Positions 9,897 to 19,524 of a stretch of DNA of 64,000 bases are shown in pieces; within the stretch, counting starts at the first letter, position 1, and every line of letters begins with the position of its first letter. The notes under the pieces were generated by a model. That model did no database searches, had not been told where the DNA came from, and saw only the letters and a program-made list of their open reading frames with translations. Position numbers and translations under genes: made by a program. Origin of the DNA: Arcobacter sp. (GTDB lineage Bacteria; Campylobacterota; Campylobacteria; Campylobacterales; Arcobacteraceae); contig PKUJ01000016.1 of assembly GCA_002869565.1 (NCBI GenBank), forward strand, positions 1-64,000, given 5' to 3'.

Positions 9897-10028
9897 TTAT
9901 TTACCTTTTAATGATTTTACTTCAGGCTTAACCTGATACAAAGGTTTGTAAGTTTCATTAAAACTTGTACACCCTGCAAAAGATAAAACTATTAGAATAT
10001 TTGTTAAAAATAAAAGTTTTTTTAGCAT
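9897..10028 (-). CDS. Small T6SS-operon lipoprotein, 43 residues
   Basis: A short frame between tssH and tagH encodes a 43-residue protein with a hydrophobic signal peptide and lipobox SFAGC (Cys at residue 20), leaving a mature peptide of only 24 residues (starting CTSFNETYKP). An AGGAGAAAG ribosome-binding site lies just before the ATG, and the stop is 3 bases before the tagH start. The frame is therefore embedded in the operon with normal spacing on both sides. I do not recognise a family. Small lipoproteins inside T6SS operons could help anchor or localise the membrane complex, but that is inference. Confidence 0.8.
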   Translation of the reverse strand: MLKKLLFLTNILIVLSFAGCTSFNETYKPLYQVKPEVKSLKGK

Positions 10029-10036
10029 TCTTTCTC

Positions 10037-12586
10037 CTAATTATGTATTATAGAAATTTCATTTTGTTCATTAATTGATAAATCAATTGAATTAATCTTA
10101 AGACCATTTATACTTGCATTTAAGATATATTTTGAAAGTTTAGGCATAATATTAGTATTTATGATTAAATCAATATTTCTAGCACCTGTATCTACTGTAT
10201 TTGATAAAGAAACAATATAATCAAGCAATGTGTCATCAATATTTAAACTCATTTCTTTTTTATTTAGTTGTTTTTTAATCGTTTTTAGCTTTAAATTTGC
10301 GATATCTTTTAAAGCAGTATCTTTTAAGTTAAAATACGGAATTACATTCATTCTTCCTAATAATGCAGGCTGTAGATATTTTGACAATATTGGAGTAATC
10401 TCTTTTGTCATATCTTCTAATTTTATATCGTCATTTGATACACACATATTAGTAATTTCTTCAGTTGCAAGGTTAGAAGTCATAATAATAATTGTGTTTT
10501 TAAAATCAATTACCCTACCTTCTCCATCATTTGCAATTCCTTTATCAAATATTTGATAAAACAAATTTAAAATATCAGGATGAGCTTTTTCAATTTCATC
10601 TAAAAGCACAACTGAATAAGGTTTTACTCTTACTGGATCTGTCAATTGTCCACCATCACCATAACCTACATATCCAGGAGGAGAACCAATTAATCTTGAA
10701 ACAGTATGTTTTTCTTGAAATTCTGTCATATTTATTGTAGTAATAAATCTTTCTCCACCATACATTAAATCAGCAATAGCTAAGGCTGTCTCAGTTTTTC
10801 CAACACCACTTGGACCAACTAATAAAAAAACACCAGCTGGTGAATTTTCATTTTTTAGACCAGAAATAGAAATTTGTAAAAATGTATTTATATAAGAGAT
10901 TGCTTCATCTTGTCCGATAACTCTGTTTTTCATTTTTTCTTCAAGTTCCATAACTGTTTGTATCTGTTCTTGAACCATATTTCCTAGAGGAATTCCTGTC
11001 CAAGAAGAAATCACTTCTGCGATTTGTTCTTTTGTGACATTTTTATAAATATAAGAACCCTCTTCTTGCAATTGTGAAAGTTCTTCATTTAATATTTTTG
11101 ATTCATCTTTATCATCTTCAATTAATTCTATTTTTTCTAATAATTCTTTTTGTTTTGTCCAATTCTCTTCAATAGCTACTATATCAACTTCAATATGTTT
11201 TATTTCTTCTTCAAGTATAGAGATTCTTTTTGAATAATCTTTAATCAAATTATCATCATCTCTTTTTAAGTAGTCAATTTCTCTTTGCTTTTCAATTACT
11301 TCAGTATTAAGCTTTTGCAAGGCATAAGGAATATTTGTTTTACTAATTTTTACATTTGCACATGCTGTATCTAAAACATCAATAGCTTTATCAGGTAATT
11401 GTCTTCCCGTAATATATCTTGCAGAAAGAATAGCAGCTGAAGTTAAAGCTTCATCTTCAATATATACATTATGAACTTCTTCATATTTATTTGCGATACC
11501 TCTTAAAATTGTTATTGCCTGCTCTATAGTTGGCTCTAAAAGATTAATTTTTTGGAATCGTCTAGATAATGCAGGATCTTTTTCAAAATATTTTCTATAT
11601 TCAAGCCATGTTGTTGCAGCAATAGTTCTTAACTGTCCACGTGCAAGAGCTGGCTTAAGTAAATTTGCAGCATCTCCTCCACCTTCATTTCCTCCTGCTC
11701 CTATTAAAGTATGAGCTTCGTCAATGAAAAGTATGATAAATTGTGTACTTGCTTGTATCTCATTTATTACAGCTTGTAGTCTTCTTTCAAATTCACCTTT
11801 TACACTTGCTCCTGCTTGTAAAGCTCCTAAATCCAAAGATAAAATTTGTGCTTCATAAAGATGATCTGGAACTTCTTTATTTATAATTTTTAAAGCAAGT
11901 CCTTCTACAACAGCAGTTTTACCAACACCAGCTTCACCAACTAAGATAGGATTATTTTTTCTTCTTCTTAATAAAATATCAACAGCTTGTTTGATTTCAC
12001 TATCTCTACATAAAACTGGGTCAATTTTACCCTCTTTTGCCAATGTTGTTAGATTTGTAGTATATTTCTCTAATTCAGAACTTTCAGAAACTCTTTTATT
12101 GTTTTTGCTGCTTAATTTTTCAATTGCTTGACTGTTTAACCCTATAATTAATTCTTTTGCTTCATCAAATTTAATATTTCTAAGAAGTTTAAAATATGCA
12201 GTATTTCCGTACTTTATTTCATTATCAAAAAGCGATAAGATTAATGAAGATTCACTTATCTCATTTGAAGCTAGAGAAACTCTTGACATAACATATGATT
12301 CTTCAAGCCATTGAACCAATAGAGTAGAAAATATAGGATTTGTACTTTCTGTTGTAGAAATCTTTGTACTTGCTTGTAAAGTGTTAAAAACTTCTTGTGC
12401 ATCAATTTTATAATGCTCTAAAACTGTATTAAAGATACTTGTATCATTTTCTAACATAGCATATAAGATATCTTCTATTAATATTTCATTTCCCCCACGA
12501 AATATACATCTTTGTGCAGATTGTTCCAAATATTTTTTTGTATTTATATCTAAAGAATTAATCATTTCTTTTAATTCTAATTTCAT
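10037..12586 (-). CDS. tssH: T6SS sheath-disassembly ATPase ClpV (TssH)
   Basis: This 849-residue AAA+ protein has the ClpV/ClpB architecture. An N-terminal Clp domain (about residues 1-150) recognises the sheath. The first ATPase domain carries Walker A GEAGVGKT and Walker B LFIDEAHTL. A coiled middle domain (about 400-510) follows, and the second ATPase domain carries GPSGVGKT and LLDEIEKAHP. ClpV unfolds contracted TssC so that sheath subunits can be reused. Its position between tssG and tagH, rather than beside a heat-shock gene, marks it as TssH and not ClpB. As far as I recall, the C. jejuni T6SS lacks ClpV, so its presence here points to a different T6SS lineage. Confidence 0.95.
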   Translation of the reverse strand: MKLELKEMINSLDINTKKYLEQSAQRCIFRGGNEILIEDILYAMLENDTSIFNTVLEHYKIDAQEVFNTLQASTKISTTESTNPIFSTLLVQWLEESYVMSRVSLASNEISESSLILSLFDNEIKYGNTAYFKLLRNIKFDEAKELIIGLNSQAIEKLSSKNNKRVSESSELEKYTTNLTTLAKEGKIDPVLCRDSEIKQAVDILLRRRKNNPILVGEAGVGKTAVVEGLALKIINKEVPDHLYEAQILSLDLGALQAGASVKGEFERRLQAVINEIQASTQFIILFIDEAHTLIGAGGNEGGGDAANLLKPALARGQLRTIAATTWLEYRKYFEKDPALSRRFQKINLLEPTIEQAITILRGIANKYEEVHNVYIEDEALTSAAILSARYITGRQLPDKAIDVLDTACANVKISKTNIPYALQKLNTEVIEKQREIDYLKRDDDNLIKDYSKRISILEEEIKHIEVDIVAIEENWTKQKELLEKIELIEDDKDESKILNEELSQLQEEGSYIYKNVTKEQIAEVISSWTGIPLGNMVQEQIQTVMELEEKMKNRVIGQDEAISYINTFLQISISGLKNENSPAGVFLLVGPSGVGKTETALAIADLMYGGERFITTINMTEFQEKHTVSRLIGSPPGYVGYGDGGQLTDPVRVKPYSVVLLDEIEKAHPDILNLFYQIFDKGIANDGEGRVIDFKNTIIIMTSNLATEEITNMCVSNDDIKLEDMTKEITPILSKYLQPALLGRMNVIPYFNLKDTALKDIANLKLKTIKKQLNKKEMSLNIDDTLLDYIVSLSNTVDTGARNIDLIINTNIMPKLSKYILNASINGLKINSIDLSINEQNEISIIHN

Positions 12587-13578
12587 TATTTTCCTTTTTG
12601 TGCAATAATTATATTTTCATCAAAGTCAGAATTACCTATCCAACTATTAATACCTAAATATGTTTTCCCATTTTCATCTAAAATCAATTCTTTTTTATTC
12701 TCTTTTTTTATTTCAAAACAAACATCATGTTCAAGAGGTTCATTTAAAGAAAATGAAATCAAATTATTTAGTTCAGCCATTTTTTCACCTAATACACTGT
12801 ATTTAATTAAGTCTTCATCCTTTGCATCTTTTAATAAAATTCTAAATTTTGCATTTTTACTAACAATTGATTCTCCAATTAAAAAATCTGATCCTAAAGA
12901 TATATTTTTATTTCCTAGTGAAGAATATTGCCATGAAGGAATATTGTATTTGCTAGGAATACATTGAATAATTTCTATATTATCATGAGATAAATAGTGT
13001 CTAATTACAGCTTTTAAAGTACCTGCTGATTTATGTTTCATACTTAAAATTCCAATGTATGGAATAAGTTTTTGTAAGTTAAGTGATGAATTATTAAGAT
13101 TAATATTTGAATATAAACCTAAAAATGAGAGAATATACTTTGAAAATTTATCTTTTAAATCATGTCTATATTGTATATAATATCTATGCTTTTTCCAGAT
13201 AGGATAAACAAATCTTTGCAGGTGGTGATTAAACAAATTTAGAAAATCATGTAAAAGCATATCTGAGTCTACACTATCTAAAACCATCTCAGTAAAGTGC
13301 GATGGCATAGGAGATGAACTACCAAATATTCCTAAAAAGTTAAGTCTGATTTCAACTTTCACTTCTTCATCAATTTCTATAAAATTGATACTAGCAATTT
13401 CTGTTTTTTGAAAGGCTAAGCTAGGATTAGCTTGAAATATGATTTTATCATAAAGTTTTTCGTATTCTTTTTCAGGATAGAATTTTTTTAAATATGCACA
13501 AACAATTCTTATTGATTGAGGTAAAGAGTAATTAAATGTCGACTCTTTTATTCTTTTATTAATATCATCTATATTCAT
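12586..13578 (-). CDS. tssG: T6SS baseplate protein TssG
   Basis: This 330-residue protein fits TssG (VasB/ImpH): an early RIVCAYLKKFYPE segment, the conserved LGIFGSSSPMPSHFTE stretch near residue 85, and FLNLFNHHLQRFVYPIWKK near 115. TssG pairs with two TssF molecules to form each baseplate wedge. It shares one base with the tssH start and lies 7 bases after tssF, the usual order tssE-tssF-tssG-tssH. Confidence 0.93.
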   Translation of the reverse strand: MNIDDINKRIKESTFNYSLPQSIRIVCAYLKKFYPEKEYEKLYDKIIFQANPSLAFQKTEIASINFIEIDEEVKVEIRLNFLGIFGSSSPMPSHFTEMVLDSVDSDMLLHDFLNLFNHHLQRFVYPIWKKHRYYIQYRHDLKDKFSKYILSFLGLYSNINLNNSSLNLQKLIPYIGILSMKHKSAGTLKAVIRHYLSHDNIEIIQCIPSKYNIPSWQYSSLGNKNISLGSDFLIGESIVSKNAKFRILLKDAKDEDLIKYSVLGEKMAELNNLISFSLNEPLEHDVCFEIKKENKKELILDENGKTYLGINSWIGNSDFDENIIIAQKGK

Positions 13579-13585
13579 ATTACTT

Positions 13586-15358
13586 CTATATCAAACTTTG
13601 AGAACCAAGTTTAGCTGGCCATTCATATATTTCTTTATTTTGCATATCTACAGTTAACTTATGAAAAGAATTTATATTGCTATATAATGCAAGAAATTCA
13701 TTAAGTATTGAACAAAATAGATATGCTTCACCTACGCACGAAAATTTATTAGGATCAATTTTTAGAAAAACATGAATCCCTCTAATTGGTAAACCTTTAT
13801 CAATCATTTCACAAGTTTCATATGAAATATCTTCTAATCCTTTTAGGTTCATTGTTGTTTTTTCTTTTTGTTTTACGTTAAAAGCACCAAAAAAATCATA
13901 TGTTTCAATTATTGTTCTAAAAGATTTAATATTATCCATAGATAAATAGTTTAAAGACATATTAGAAATAATTCTCCATAGAAAATCACCTGAAATTGGA
14001 GGAGGATAACTTTCAGAAGGTATAGTTATATTTTTGAAAGATAGATTTTCACTATTTGATAAAGCATTTGCTACACATATATCTCCTAGTAAGAGAGTTG
14101 AAGGTAAATCTCTATTGGTACATAGTATTTTTACAGAAACAGTTGCATTTGTTTTTAAAAGACTACTTTGAGTATCTGTTGATGCAAATCTTAAATATGT
14201 GTTAGTTCTTTCTCCATCAATAGAAAGTTTTATTCTAGAAGAGTAATATTCATTGTCATCATCTATGTGTTCAAAAGATTCAAAAGCTAAATAATCTTGA
14301 TAAATATTCTTGCTAGGAATCCAACCTCTAACTTTTTCAATAGAAAAAATTTCACTATGATTTTTATCTAGTTCTGAGGGAACAATCAAAAACTCTTCTT
14401 GTTCTTGATTTTTTCTAATTGGAACAGTATCTGTTTCAAAAAGATTGATAATTGGAGTACAGTATAAAGAAAAATGTTCTTTTTTTAAAGTTTCTGCATG
14501 TAAGAAACGTTTTGAAAAATTAATTTTTATTCTAAAGTTTCTACTTTTTGAGAGTATTTCATCTGAAATATCTGATATTTTATTTAAGTTCATAACATCT
14601 ACAAATAGGTATTTATCTTTAAAACAGAAAAATTCTTGTAATAAAATATATCCATCAAAGACATTTAGAGGATAAGGTGTCATAGTTTCAAGTGAATTAA
14701 ATCCAACAGGAGCAATAGACATTTTATCTATATTAAAATTACTAATGGTTTTTCCATCTTCATCTTCAATAGAAAGTTCAATTTCTTCTATATAATTTGT
14801 CAAAAAAAGATATAAATCTTGTGCTATAAATTTTGAACCACTTAAATACATTCTTAAATTATTGAAAATAATATCTGCTAGGGTTCCAGAAGTAGTCATA
14901 CTCATTTTTAATTCAAGGGAACTCTTTTTACCATGAATATAATAATTTACATCTACTAAATCAAGAGGCATTACAATTGTGTCATAAGTTGTTCTAAACT
15001 TACATTGTAAAGAATCAGATTTATTTTTACTCAAAACTTCTGTATTTTTCTTTATTTTAATATTATTTACAGAGTTTTTAATTGGAGAATATTGAATAAT
15101 ACTATATGAAGGTATAGGTCGTACATAATTTGGCCATAATAACTGGACTAGAGTATGTGCAACTTCAGGTAATTCTTGATCAAGTTGTTGCTTTAATCTT
15201 CCTGTTAAAAATGAAAACCCTTCAAGTAATCTTTCCACGTCAGGATCTTGACCTTCTTTAGATAAATATGTAGAAAGTCCAGGATTTTTCTTAGAAAATT
15301 CTGCTCCTAATGTTCGTAAAGAAGTTAATTCTTCTTTATAATAATCGTTAAATGCCAT
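13586..15358 (-). CDS. tssF: T6SS baseplate protein TssF
   Basis: This 590-residue protein opens with FNDYYKEELTSLRTLGAEF and DPDVERLLEGFSFLTGRL, a highly conserved TssF (VasA/ImpG) beginning. Near its C-terminal third it has YPPPISGDFLWRIISNMSLN. TssF forms the wing of the baseplate wedge with TssG and contacts TssK and the VgrG hub. Its length is typical (about 590-620). It overlaps tssE by 11 bases. Confidence 0.95.
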   Translation of the reverse strand: MAFNDYYKEELTSLRTLGAEFSKKNPGLSTYLSKEGQDPDVERLLEGFSFLTGRLKQQLDQELPEVAHTLVQLLWPNYVRPIPSYSIIQYSPIKNSVNNIKIKKNTEVLSKNKSDSLQCKFRTTYDTIVMPLDLVDVNYYIHGKKSSLELKMSMTTSGTLADIIFNNLRMYLSGSKFIAQDLYLFLTNYIEEIELSIEDEDGKTISNFNIDKMSIAPVGFNSLETMTPYPLNVFDGYILLQEFFCFKDKYLFVDVMNLNKISDISDEILSKSRNFRIKINFSKRFLHAETLKKEHFSLYCTPIINLFETDTVPIRKNQEQEEFLIVPSELDKNHSEIFSIEKVRGWIPSKNIYQDYLAFESFEHIDDDNEYYSSRIKLSIDGERTNTYLRFASTDTQSSLLKTNATVSVKILCTNRDLPSTLLLGDICVANALSNSENLSFKNITIPSESYPPPISGDFLWRIISNMSLNYLSMDNIKSFRTIIETYDFFGAFNVKQKEKTTMNLKGLEDISYETCEMIDKGLPIRGIHVFLKIDPNKFSCVGEAYLFCSILNEFLALYSNINSFHKLTVDMQNKEIYEWPAKLGSQSLI

Positions 15359-15764
15359 CTTTATATATTTTCACTTTTCCATTTTTTAATAAATCTGCTT
15401 TAAAATTTATTTTTTTACTTCTTCCGTTAACAACCAAATAACCTTCAATAAATATATTCATTTGATTAAATGTTAGTTTTTCTCTAGAAACCCCTACTTT
15501 AGTTTTATAAAGTCTAGGTTCATATTTTTTAATACAAATTTCAGAATGGTGTTCAATTAACTCAATCGAATCTTTCATACTCAAATTTATATTATTTAAA
15601 TCTGGACGACCATAATCTTTTGCAATTTCGGCACTTCCAGCATTTGTAGAAAATATTCGTGAAAGATTATTAGCAATAGAGGCATAAATTGCCTCTTCAT
15701 CGCTTCCAAATTCTTTTCCATTGAATTCGTTTGATAATCTTTCAAATAAACTTCCGTTATACAT
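15348..15764 (-). CDS. tssE: T6SS baseplate protein TssE (gp25-like)
   Basis: This 138-residue protein resembles the phage T4 gp25 lysozyme-fold family: SLFERLSNEF at the N-terminus, then IANNLSRIFSTNAGSAEIAKDYG (about residues 31-53) and a C-terminal strand region. TssE starts sheath polymerisation at the baseplate. It overlaps tssF by 11 bases and is 4 bases from tssC, giving tight coupling. Confidence 0.92.
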   Translation of the reverse strand: MYNGSLFERLSNEFNGKEFGSDEEAIYASIANNLSRIFSTNAGSAEIAKDYGRPDLNNINLSMKDSIELIEHHSEICIKKYEPRLYKTKVGVSREKLTFNQMNIFIEGYLVVNGRSKKINFKADLLKNGKVKIYKDGI

Positions 15765-15768
15765 AAGC

Positions 15769-17247
15769 CTAGTCTTTATCTAATTTTCCAACTAAAGATA
15801 ATTCAAAACTTGCACCCATATATTTAAAGTGAGGTCTTAATGAAATTCTTACTTTATACCAACCTGGATCATCTGCAACATCTTCTACATTGATAGCGAT
15901 ATCTTTAAATGGTCTTTTACTTCTTATCTCTGCACTTGGGTTTTCTTGATTAGCTACGTATTGTTTTGCCCATTTATTAAGTTCTCTTTCTAAATCCGCT
16001 CTTTCTCTCCAAGAACCAATATGTTCTCTTTGTAAAACTTTTATGTAGTGAGACATTCTTGTAATTGCAAAAAGGTATGGTAATTGAGTACCTAGTTTGT
16101 AATTTAATTGTGCTTCATTACCTTCAGGAGTATTAGGGAATATTTTTGGTTCTTGTGCAGACGTTGCAGCAAAGAATGCAGCAGAGTTGCTACCTTTTCT
16201 CATAATTAAAGGAATGAAACCTTGTTCTGATAGTTCGTATTCTCTTCTATCTGATACAAGTACTTCTGTTGGGATTTTCATTTCAATATCACCCATACTC
16301 TCAAAAGTATGTACAGGTAAATCTCTAACTTCACCACCAGATTTTGGTCCTATGATATTTGTACACCATCTAAAGTTTGCAAAACTATCAGTAAGTTTAC
16401 TTGCAAATGGATAAATTGTATTTCCCCATAAATAATCTTCATGGTCTTTAGAAACATTTTCTTTGTAAACAAAGTTTGAAATTGGGTTATCTTCAGGATC
16501 ATAAGGAGCTCTAAGTAAAAATCTTGGAAGTGTTAATCCAACATATCTAGAATCTTCATTTTTTCTAAAGCCTCTCCACGCTGCAAATTGAGGAGAACTC
16601 ATAACATCTTCAATATCTTTTAAATCTGGTAAACCTTCAAAACTTTTTAAACCAAAAAACTTAGGACCAGCAGCAGCTATAAAAGGAGCATGACTCATAG
16701 CTGAAATTGAAGCTACTTTATTTAAGAATTTAATATCTACATTTGATGGAGACAACTCATAGTCTGCAATAATAGTTCCTACAGGTTCACCACCAAATTG
16801 ACCATATCCACTAGTATAAACATGTTTATACAATCCAGTTTGTGTAATGTCTAAACTCTCTTCAAAGTCTTCCATTAAGTCTTCTTTAGAAACATTAATG
16901 ATTTCCATTAAAATATTTTGTCTAAAGTCTGTTCTTTCTACTAACATATATAAACCACGCCATTTTGATTCTAAAGCTTGGAAATCTTGATGATGTAAAA
17001 TTTCATCCATTTGCGCAGAAATCTTTTCATCTATTTCAGCAATCATTTTATCAATAATTGATTTATTTACTTTTTCATCTTCATTGTCTGATTTTATTAA
17101 CTCTTCTATTAATGCTCCAACACCTGACTTCACAACACCATATGTGTCATCTTCTTGAGTAAGACTTGTTTGAGCTACGATACTATCTAATAGACTAAGT
17201 TGGTCTAAATTACTCGTACTTTGAGCTATTGATTCTTCTGTTGACAT
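15769..17247 (-). CDS. tssC: T6SS contractile sheath large subunit TssC (VipB)
   Basis: This 492-residue protein contains the strongly conserved TssC core, including LESKWRGLYMLVERTDF (about residues 88-104), AISAMSHAPFIAAAGPKFFG and the C-terminal NVEDVADDPGWYKVRISLRPHFKYMGA. Together with TssB it forms the contractile sheath around the Hcp tube. The N-terminal region (about 1-70) is likely to hold the helix recognised by ClpV after contraction. It follows tssB by 17 bases. Confidence 0.97.
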   Translation of the reverse strand: MSTEESIAQSTSNLDQLSLLDSIVAQTSLTQEDDTYGVVKSGVGALIEELIKSDNEDEKVNKSIIDKMIAEIDEKISAQMDEILHHQDFQALESKWRGLYMLVERTDFRQNILMEIINVSKEDLMEDFEESLDITQTGLYKHVYTSGYGQFGGEPVGTIIADYELSPSNVDIKFLNKVASISAMSHAPFIAAAGPKFFGLKSFEGLPDLKDIEDVMSSPQFAAWRGFRKNEDSRYVGLTLPRFLLRAPYDPEDNPISNFVYKENVSKDHEDYLWGNTIYPFASKLTDSFANFRWCTNIIGPKSGGEVRDLPVHTFESMGDIEMKIPTEVLVSDRREYELSEQGFIPLIMRKGSNSAAFFAATSAQEPKIFPNTPEGNEAQLNYKLGTQLPYLFAITRMSHYIKVLQREHIGSWRERADLERELNKWAKQYVANQENPSAEIRSKRPFKDIAINVEDVADDPGWYKVRISLRPHFKYMGASFELSLVGKLDKD

Positions 17248-17264
17248 AAACTTCCTTTTGACTT

Positions 17265-17753
17265 TTATTCTTTAGAACTTAAGTTTAGTTCTGACATTAA
17301 TGCATCTCTTTCTTCTTTGCTTGAAATTGCATTTTCTATTGCTTTTCTAAATGCTGGAACATTTCCTAATGGACCTTTTAAAGCCATTAGAGATTGTCTT
17401 AATTCCATAAGAACTTTCATTTCTGGAACATTTTCAACAATTTTTTCTGGTGAAAAATCTTTTATACTATTGATATTTAAATCAACATTTAAAGATGAGT
17501 CTTCATCTTCAATTAATTTATTATCAACATTAAAAGAAACTGATAAATTTTGTCCTTTTAAAACATCATTAAAATTACTTTTATCAACTTTTATCGCTTT
17601 TCTATCCTCAACAGGTACTTTTTCTTCATTTGGGTTATATTCCCCAAGCAAAGTAATCTTATAAGGTATTTCTACATCTTCATTCATATCTCCAGTAGCT
17701 GGTTTATATGTGACGTTAATTCTTTCTTTTGGTGACTCAGATTGTTTATTCAT
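17265..17753 (-). CDS. tssB: T6SS contractile sheath small subunit TssB (VipA)
   Basis: This 162-residue protein has the TssB pattern: PKERINVTYKPATGD at the N-terminus, KITLLGEYNP, VSFNVDNKL, and the C-terminal LMALKGPLGNVPAFRKAIE segment. It interlocks with TssC to build the sheath. A 17-base gap to tssC and 8 bases to tssA keep it in the same transcript. Confidence 0.96.
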   Translation of the reverse strand: MNKQSESPKERINVTYKPATGDMNEDVEIPYKITLLGEYNPNEEKVPVEDRKAIKVDKSNFNDVLKGQNLSVSFNVDNKLIEDEDSSLNVDLNINSIKDFSPEKIVENVPEMKVLMELRQSLMALKGPLGNVPAFRKAIENAISSKEERDALMSELNLSSKE

Positions 17754-17761
17754 TTTTTCTC

Positions 17762-19300
17762 CTAATTTATTTTTATTTCAAATGCACTATTAATATCAGT
17801 TTTACAAAGATTCTTATAAATCAATTCAAGCTTGTCAATATCTATATCTATACTTGAAAAAGAAGTAAGAAGCAGATTATAAACTTTTGATGCAAGTTTT
17901 GGGTTCCACTCATTTAAATGATATTTTTCTATATCTTTCTCCAAATCTTCTAATAATGCCAACGCAATTTCTTTTTTATCAAATTCTATAGCAAGCTCCG
18001 CGTGATGTAACCTCCAATTAAATTTTTCTTCTGTACTTGATGAACTTTCATATTTCTGACTTAATAAACTCATAGCTTCTTTAATTTTATTTTCATTTGC
18101 TAAGTCATAAATTGAAGATAATATTTCGTCATTTTTATCATCAATCTCTTCTTCTATAGAATTATCAGTATTTTCATTTGAAGACAACTCTTCTTGTATC
18201 CATTTCTTTGTTTTATTAGATGCAAAAGGCATATCGTCCATAAACGTTAATTTTAAAATGCCTTCATTTGTTCTTAGAAAACTAATTAAAGTATTTTTAA
18301 CTTCTTTGGCTTCATCAAAATTCTTTGTTTTTGTCAAAATATTATATGAATAATAATGACCATCCATCCAAAAAGGCGACACTTCTAGTATCTCTTCTGT
18401 TAGATAAAAAGCTTCTTCATACTCTTTATTTTTATATAAATTTTCTAATTCATCCAACTCTAGTTCTGAAGGAGGATGAAGAAAAGTTTTATTAGCTTCC
18501 GAGTTTGGCAATCCTTCCGTATCAAGCCAAGAAAGCAATCTTGTAATTCTTATCGCTTTAAGATTTGAAATATTTTCTTTTCTATAATAATCAGTAAGTA
18601 AAACCCCACTCTTTTTAAAACTTCTTAATACTTTTACAGCATCAGATTCACTTGATATTGTCGTTATTTCATCACTTTTTTGTACATGAATCTCAGGAAC
18701 ATTTTTTTCAATATTTTCTTGTTTTTTTTCTTCTACTTTTTTTAAATTCTCTTCATTTGTAATTTTTAAGTTTTTTTCTTTTACTAACGCATCAATAAAT
18801 TGTATTATTTTTCTAAAATTATTATTTTCTGTATCTAAATGTATATTTATATTTGTATTTAAATTTTTAAATAATTCTAAAAACTCTAGTTCACTAGATA
18901 TAGAACTTTTGTTGAACTCTATTGTTAATATATCATTTGTTAAAGATTCTTCAATCCAAGAAAATATATTTGTTTTTGCTTTTTTTGATTTAGGATAAAT
19001 ATCATCTTTAAATTTAGTGAGAAGTTGATTATATATAAAAAGGCCTTGTTTTAAGCCATTCCATGATTCTGTTTTCCATAATCCATAAAGAAACCAAGAA
19101 GCAATTTTTAAATCTTTACTTTCATTTGATAGAAATTCTTTGGAATCTTTTACTACAATTTTCCAATCTGTGTTACCATCTTGTGTTACACTATTATTTT
19201 TGTCTACTTCTTGTTCTATCAATAAAAAAGAATCTTCGTATTTAGAATCCTTACCGCAAGGTAAGCTATCACTAAATGCTTTAAGTATCAAATTATGCAA
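17762..19300 (-). CDS. tssA: T6SS cap/assembly protein TssA (ImpA family)
   Basis: This 512-residue protein is of the ImpA/TssA type: an N-terminal ImpA domain (about residues 1-130, with DWKIVVKDSKEFLSNESKDLKIASWFLYGLWK split over two lines of the family pattern), a Glu/Lys-rich linker near 185-205, and a helical C-terminal domain (about 215-512). It starts with TTG, supported by AAGG eight bases upstream and an in-frame match to the family start. TssA primes and coordinates sheath growth. As the first gene of the operon it faces the effector gene across a 224-bp divergent region. Confidence 0.85.
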   Translation of the reverse strand: MHNLILKAFSDSLPCGKDSKYEDSFLLIEQEVDKNNSVTQDGNTDWKIVVKDSKEFLSNESKDLKIASWFLYGLWKTESWNGLKQGLFIYNQLLTKFKDDIYPKSKKAKTNIFSWIEESLTNDILTIEFNKSSISSELEFLELFKNLNTNINIHLDTENNNFRKIIQFIDALVKEKNLKITNEENLKKVEEKKQENIEKNVPEIHVQKSDEITTISSESDAVKVLRSFKKSGVLLTDYYRKENISNLKAIRITRLLSWLDTEGLPNSEANKTFLHPPSELELDELENLYKNKEYEEAFYLTEEILEVSPFWMDGHYYSYNILTKTKNFDEAKEVKNTLISFLRTNEGILKLTFMDDMPFASNKTKKWIQEELSSNENTDNSIEEEIDDKNDEILSSIYDLANENKIKEAMSLLSQKYESSSSTEEKFNWRLHHAELAIEFDKKEIALALLEDLEKDIEKYHLNEWNPKLASKVYNLLLTSFSSIDIDIDKLELIYKNLCKTDINSAFEIKIN

Positions 19301-19524
19301 GTAAAAAACCTTATGTTTATATGAATTTATTATTAAAAAATGACATTAGTTATTACATTTATGCGTATTCTATCTTTTTAATTTTTAAATCATCTTTAAA
19401 AATTTGCAAAAACATTATAAATCTATTTATATATTAATTATTCACATATCTGAAAATTCATCGCAAAAATTATGTGTTTTTAAATTATTTTTAAATAGAA
19501 TGATAAAAAAATTTGGATTATTAA
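19301..19524. promoter_or_regulatory. Divergent promoter region between the T6SS operon and the effector gene
   Basis: This 224-bp AT-rich stretch separates tssA (leftward) from the PAAR-like effector gene (rightward) and must hold the promoters for both. I see no good sigma-54 (GG-N10-GC) element and no convincing -35/-10 pair with ideal spacing. Campylobacterota promoters often have only a -10, so none can be assigned with confidence. The stretch contains no ORF or RNA gene that I can support. Confidence 0.4.

Noticed and set aside
19301-19524. Sigma-54 promoter for the T6SS operon
   Set aside because: No GG and GC pair at the -24/-12 spacing was found on either strand of this stretch.
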